A stretch of 64,000 nt of DNA from Chara braunii (taxonomy: Eukaryota > Streptophyta > Charophyceae > Charales > Characeae), in the NCBI GenBank assembly GCA_003427395.1, contig BFEA01000105.1, positions 2,943,073-3,007,072 on the forward strand, read 5' to 3'. Position 1 is the stretch's first letter; every line of letters starts with the position of its first letter. The translations under genes and the position numbers were made by a program. Shown here piece by piece: positions 62,332-64,000 of the stretch. Under the pieces are notes generated by a model. That model was not told the origin of the DNA. It searched no databases and worked only from the letters and a program-made list of their open reading frames with translations.

Positions 62332-62668
62332 GGGCCTCGCTGCACAACGCTCCAAATGTGAGGAAATGAGAATGAATCTCCCGGGGCGTGGTCCCACTAG
62401 CAAAGAGGATCGGATCGAATGCCCGCACTTGGACGTGATTGTGGAGAGGTGCAGGAAATCAAGATTGAGCTGCTTTTCTGCATCTCCGCATAGAACACAT
62501 CCAGATTCGGGCATTCGATCCGAACCTGTTTGCTACAAGTGGGACCTCGGCCCCGCTGCGCACGGGCTAGAGGTGTTGTGCGAGGAGCTCGCGGGAAAAA
62601 AAAAAAACAAAAAAAAACTGTCGTATGTTTTGTCGTTTGCGCATGTGGGGTGTTGCGCAGCGAGGCCC
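62332..62668 (-). mobile_element. Family A foldback, copy A18, split by a family C element
   Basis: The left part (62332-62382) has GGGCCTCGCTGCACAACGCT and AGGAAATGAGAATGAATCTC. The right part resumes after the C element and ends TTTTGTCGTTTGCGCATGTG and GTTGCGCAGCGAGGCCCG. Both are in the order expected for a reverse-oriented family A copy. Confidence 0.8.
62383..62554 (-). mobile_element. Family C foldback, copy C9, nested in A18
   Basis: GGTCCCACTAGCAAAGAGGA, TCGGATCGAATGCCCGCACT, GGTGCAGGAAATCAAGATTG, GCTTTTCTGCATCTCCGCAT, CCAGATTCGGGCATTCGATC and GTGGGACCTCGGCCCC. Reverse relative to other copies, as shown by the order of the two middle segments. Confidence 0.9.
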
Positions 62669-62769
62669 GGTATCTGGGCCGACGGATCGCTCGCGGAAAA
62701 GCTTGGGAAAGTGCCTGTACCTGCGGGATCTCTCCTGGAAAGGATAGGGCAAAGATTGGGAAAGTGCGA

Positions 62770-62842
62770 GGACGCTAGAAGATGACCAGATGCCTCCGCC
62801 ACATTTTTGTCTTTTTCACGTCGCCAGTGGTGTGGCGAGACC
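62770..62842 (-). mobile_element. Family A partial copy (right half)
   Basis: CTCCGCCACATTTTTGTCTT and TTCACGTCGCCAGTGGTGTG, then GCGAGACCCA: the right half of a reverse-oriented family A element without its left half. Confidence 0.55.
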
Positions 62843-62993
62843 CAAAGAGCCAGATAGAACATTTTTGTTTTTTTGCTATGTGAGTACTCGCACTACTGTA
62901 GGAATTTTCCTAAGATATTCTGCACGTGATTTTGCAGCCAGATACATTTTTTCTGTACGGCCTTGATTGTGACTGACCAATAATCTTGAATGT

Positions 62994-63163
62994 GGGCGTC
63001 GCCGCACTTGGACACGAAACGAAAAACGAGACGAGTGCATCTTCCTCCAGAAAATGGCCATGTTCAAGGATTTGCTATAAATAACGAGTGTATTTTGCCA
63101 CCTTTCGTGGGCAGATGCACTCGTTTCGTTTTCGTTTCGTGTGCTGTGCGGCGAGCTCCTCTA
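62994..63163. mobile_element. Foldback with 45-bp arms (family H)
   Basis: GCGTCGCCGCACTTGGACAC / GAAACGAAAAACGAGACGAG / TGCAT pairs with ATGCACTCGTTTCGTTTTCG / TTTCGTGTGCTGTGCGGCGA. A single copy in this window. It has no coding content. Confidence 0.75.
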
Positions 63164-63195
63164 AGTGGGCAATCGCGAGGCTCGGCTACGTTTCG

Positions 63196-63313
63196 GCCCC
63201 TAGTTGCACTATGCACTACTCGCCATCTGCCAAGATTTCGAATGCATCTGGACAAAAATGATGTCCACATGCAATCAAAATGTTGGCGGATGGCGAGTAG
63301 TGCAACAAGGCCC
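63196..63313. mobile_element. Family I foldback, copy I3
   Basis: TTGCACTATGCACTACTCGC / CATCTGCCAA and TTGGCGGATGGCGAGTAGTG / CAACAAGGCCC. The interior CGAATGCATCTGGACAAAAA is shared with I4 and I5. Confidence 0.7.
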
Positions 63314-63373
63314 TTCGAGTCGAGTGCTGTAAAGATTAGTGGAGCCAAGGCGGTATCGACGAGCTGAAGAAAC

Positions 63374-63600
63374 ACAAATCCGATGCCTCAGGCCCTGGGA
63401 GTGATGAGACGTGTCGGTGCCCCCAATATCCTTCCTGGAGGTACCTGGCCGCAATTCTGGCCGGATGCGTCCATGGAAACCGTCCTCGGTTCACCTTCGC
63501 CACAAATCCGATTCGTCAGGCCCTGGGAGTGATGAGACGTGTCGGTGCCCCCAATATCCTTCCTGGAGGTACCTGGCCTTAATTCTGGCCGGATGCTTGA
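63374..63600. repeat. Tandem duplication, 128-bp period, about 98 bp shared
   Basis: CACAAATCCGATGCCTCAGG / CACAAATCCGATTCGTCAGG begin two copies that are almost identical through GACGTGTCGGTGCCCCCAAT to ATTCTGGCCGGATGC. Very recent. Confidence 0.9.
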
Positions 63601-63604
63601 TGAG

Positions 63605-63703
63605 GGCCCCCGCTCCACCACTCTCGACATGTGCAAAAAGCTCACTCTCGCCACAATTTTTTTCTGTTTCTTGTGCACTTGTTCGAGTAGTGGAGCGAGG
63701 CCC
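63605..63703 (+). mobile_element. Family A foldback, copy A17 (short)
   Basis: GGGCCCCCGCTCCACCACTC, TCGACATGTGCAAAAAGCTC, then TTTTTTTCTGTTTCTTGTGC and GTAGTGGAGCGAGGCCCA. The centre is about 25 bp shorter than in full copies. Confidence 0.75.
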
Positions 63704-63903
63704 AAGGATTTTATTTTTTTTTGCTTTTTTAAAGGCCCAAGGAATTAATTGGTTGTAGTGGTCAGCGGTTAGCGGTTACGGTAATTTCGTTTTTTTTTAA
63801 TTAAAAAAAAAGGTCACTTCGTTTTTGGGCCCCTCGTAACGCCTGCTTCTCCATTATTTCGTACTTCAATGCCGGTGCGGGGGCCGACTTCAAAATCATC
63901 TAG

Positions 63904-64000
63904 ACACCTTTCTTGGTAAGATTGAGTGTAGGATCTGTAGTATCTGTTCTTTTTTTTTTTTTCTTTTTTTTTTTTTTATCTGTTCTGATCTGATCAATAA
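63904..64000 (+). pseudogene. Decayed U2 snRNA copy, cut by window end
   Basis: ACACCTTTCTTGG, then TAAGATTGAGTGTAG and GTAGTATCTGTTCT correspond to the U2 5' end with the CCTTTTGGC part missing. A T-rich run interrupts it, and ATCTGTTCTGATC follows again before the window ends. Confidence 0.65.

Noticed and set aside
46808-63703. Regularly spaced family A repeats as a CRISPR-like array
   Set aside because: Spacing is irregular, copies are in both orientations, and each is itself an inverted repeat in a eukaryotic context.

Overview
This is eukaryotic, non-coding, repeat-dominated nuclear DNA from a large genome assembled from short reads. There is one run of 410 Ns (21101-21510), there are two single Ns, and two places carry Nextera transposase adapter sequence. 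I could not support a single complete protein-coding gene. The long open frames are low-complexity shadows of CT/GA, TTC or TA tracts, or chance frames. The best taxonomic clue is a set of decayed U2 and U6 snRNA copies of the plant type: U6 has the 3' end AAATCGAGAAATGGTCC, and U2 has the 5' end ATAYCTTTCTCGG and a GGTCCATCGGACC hairpin. I therefore infer a green plant or streptophyte alga. A charophyte such as Chara would fit the bloated, microsatellite-rich make-up, but that is a guess.

Left part (1 to about 34.9 kb) is mostly AT-rich and built from old two- or three-copy direct duplications of 150-600 bp (0.2-0.7, 2.7-3.7, 4.8-5.9, 8.5-9.8, 12.5-13.0, 13.3-13.9, 16.4-17.1, 17.5-18.4, 22.6-22.9 and 33.5-34.9 kb). 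Between them are microsatellites, a 1.9 kb CACAGTGACA-type minisatellite (18.9-20.8 kb), a dimeric hairpin satellite (20.85-21.9 kb, containing the assembly gap) and two copies of a 750 bp non-autonomous element inserted at TA-rich sites (27.3 and 31.5 kb). At 17.5-18.2 kb, two copies of a 167-bp exon-like segment with intact reading frames and splice-like edges lie on the minus strand.

Right part (about 34.9-64 kb) is more GC-rich and has a different repeat population. It is crowded with short foldback (hairpin) elements of 100-390 bp. I name the families A (ends GGGCCTCGCTSCACTACTC), C (GGTCCCACTAGCAAAGAGG), D (ACCTTCTTCCCCCGAA), E (GGGAGTCACCAAAAACGAG), F (AGGGCATACTCRCACTGG), I and others. 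There is also a 570 bp long inverted repeat at 47.4-48.0 kb. In several families the two arms of one copy share variants that differ between copies. This arm-concerted variation recurs in families A, D, C and E and in the left-half hairpin satellite, and it is the most interesting signal here.

A second layer is retroposition. U2 and U6 fragments end in poly(A), one of them inside a perfect 14-bp target-site duplication. Four bare poly(A) or near-bare inserts have 8-12 bp duplications, and an 89-bp insert with a T-tract sits inside a family A element. One U6 copy is split by a family F foldback, and one family A copy is split by a family C copy, so relative insertion order can be read directly.

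The GC-rich stretch at 36.8-38.9 kb is the only place that resembles a gene 5' region. Family names A-J are labels used only in this annotation.
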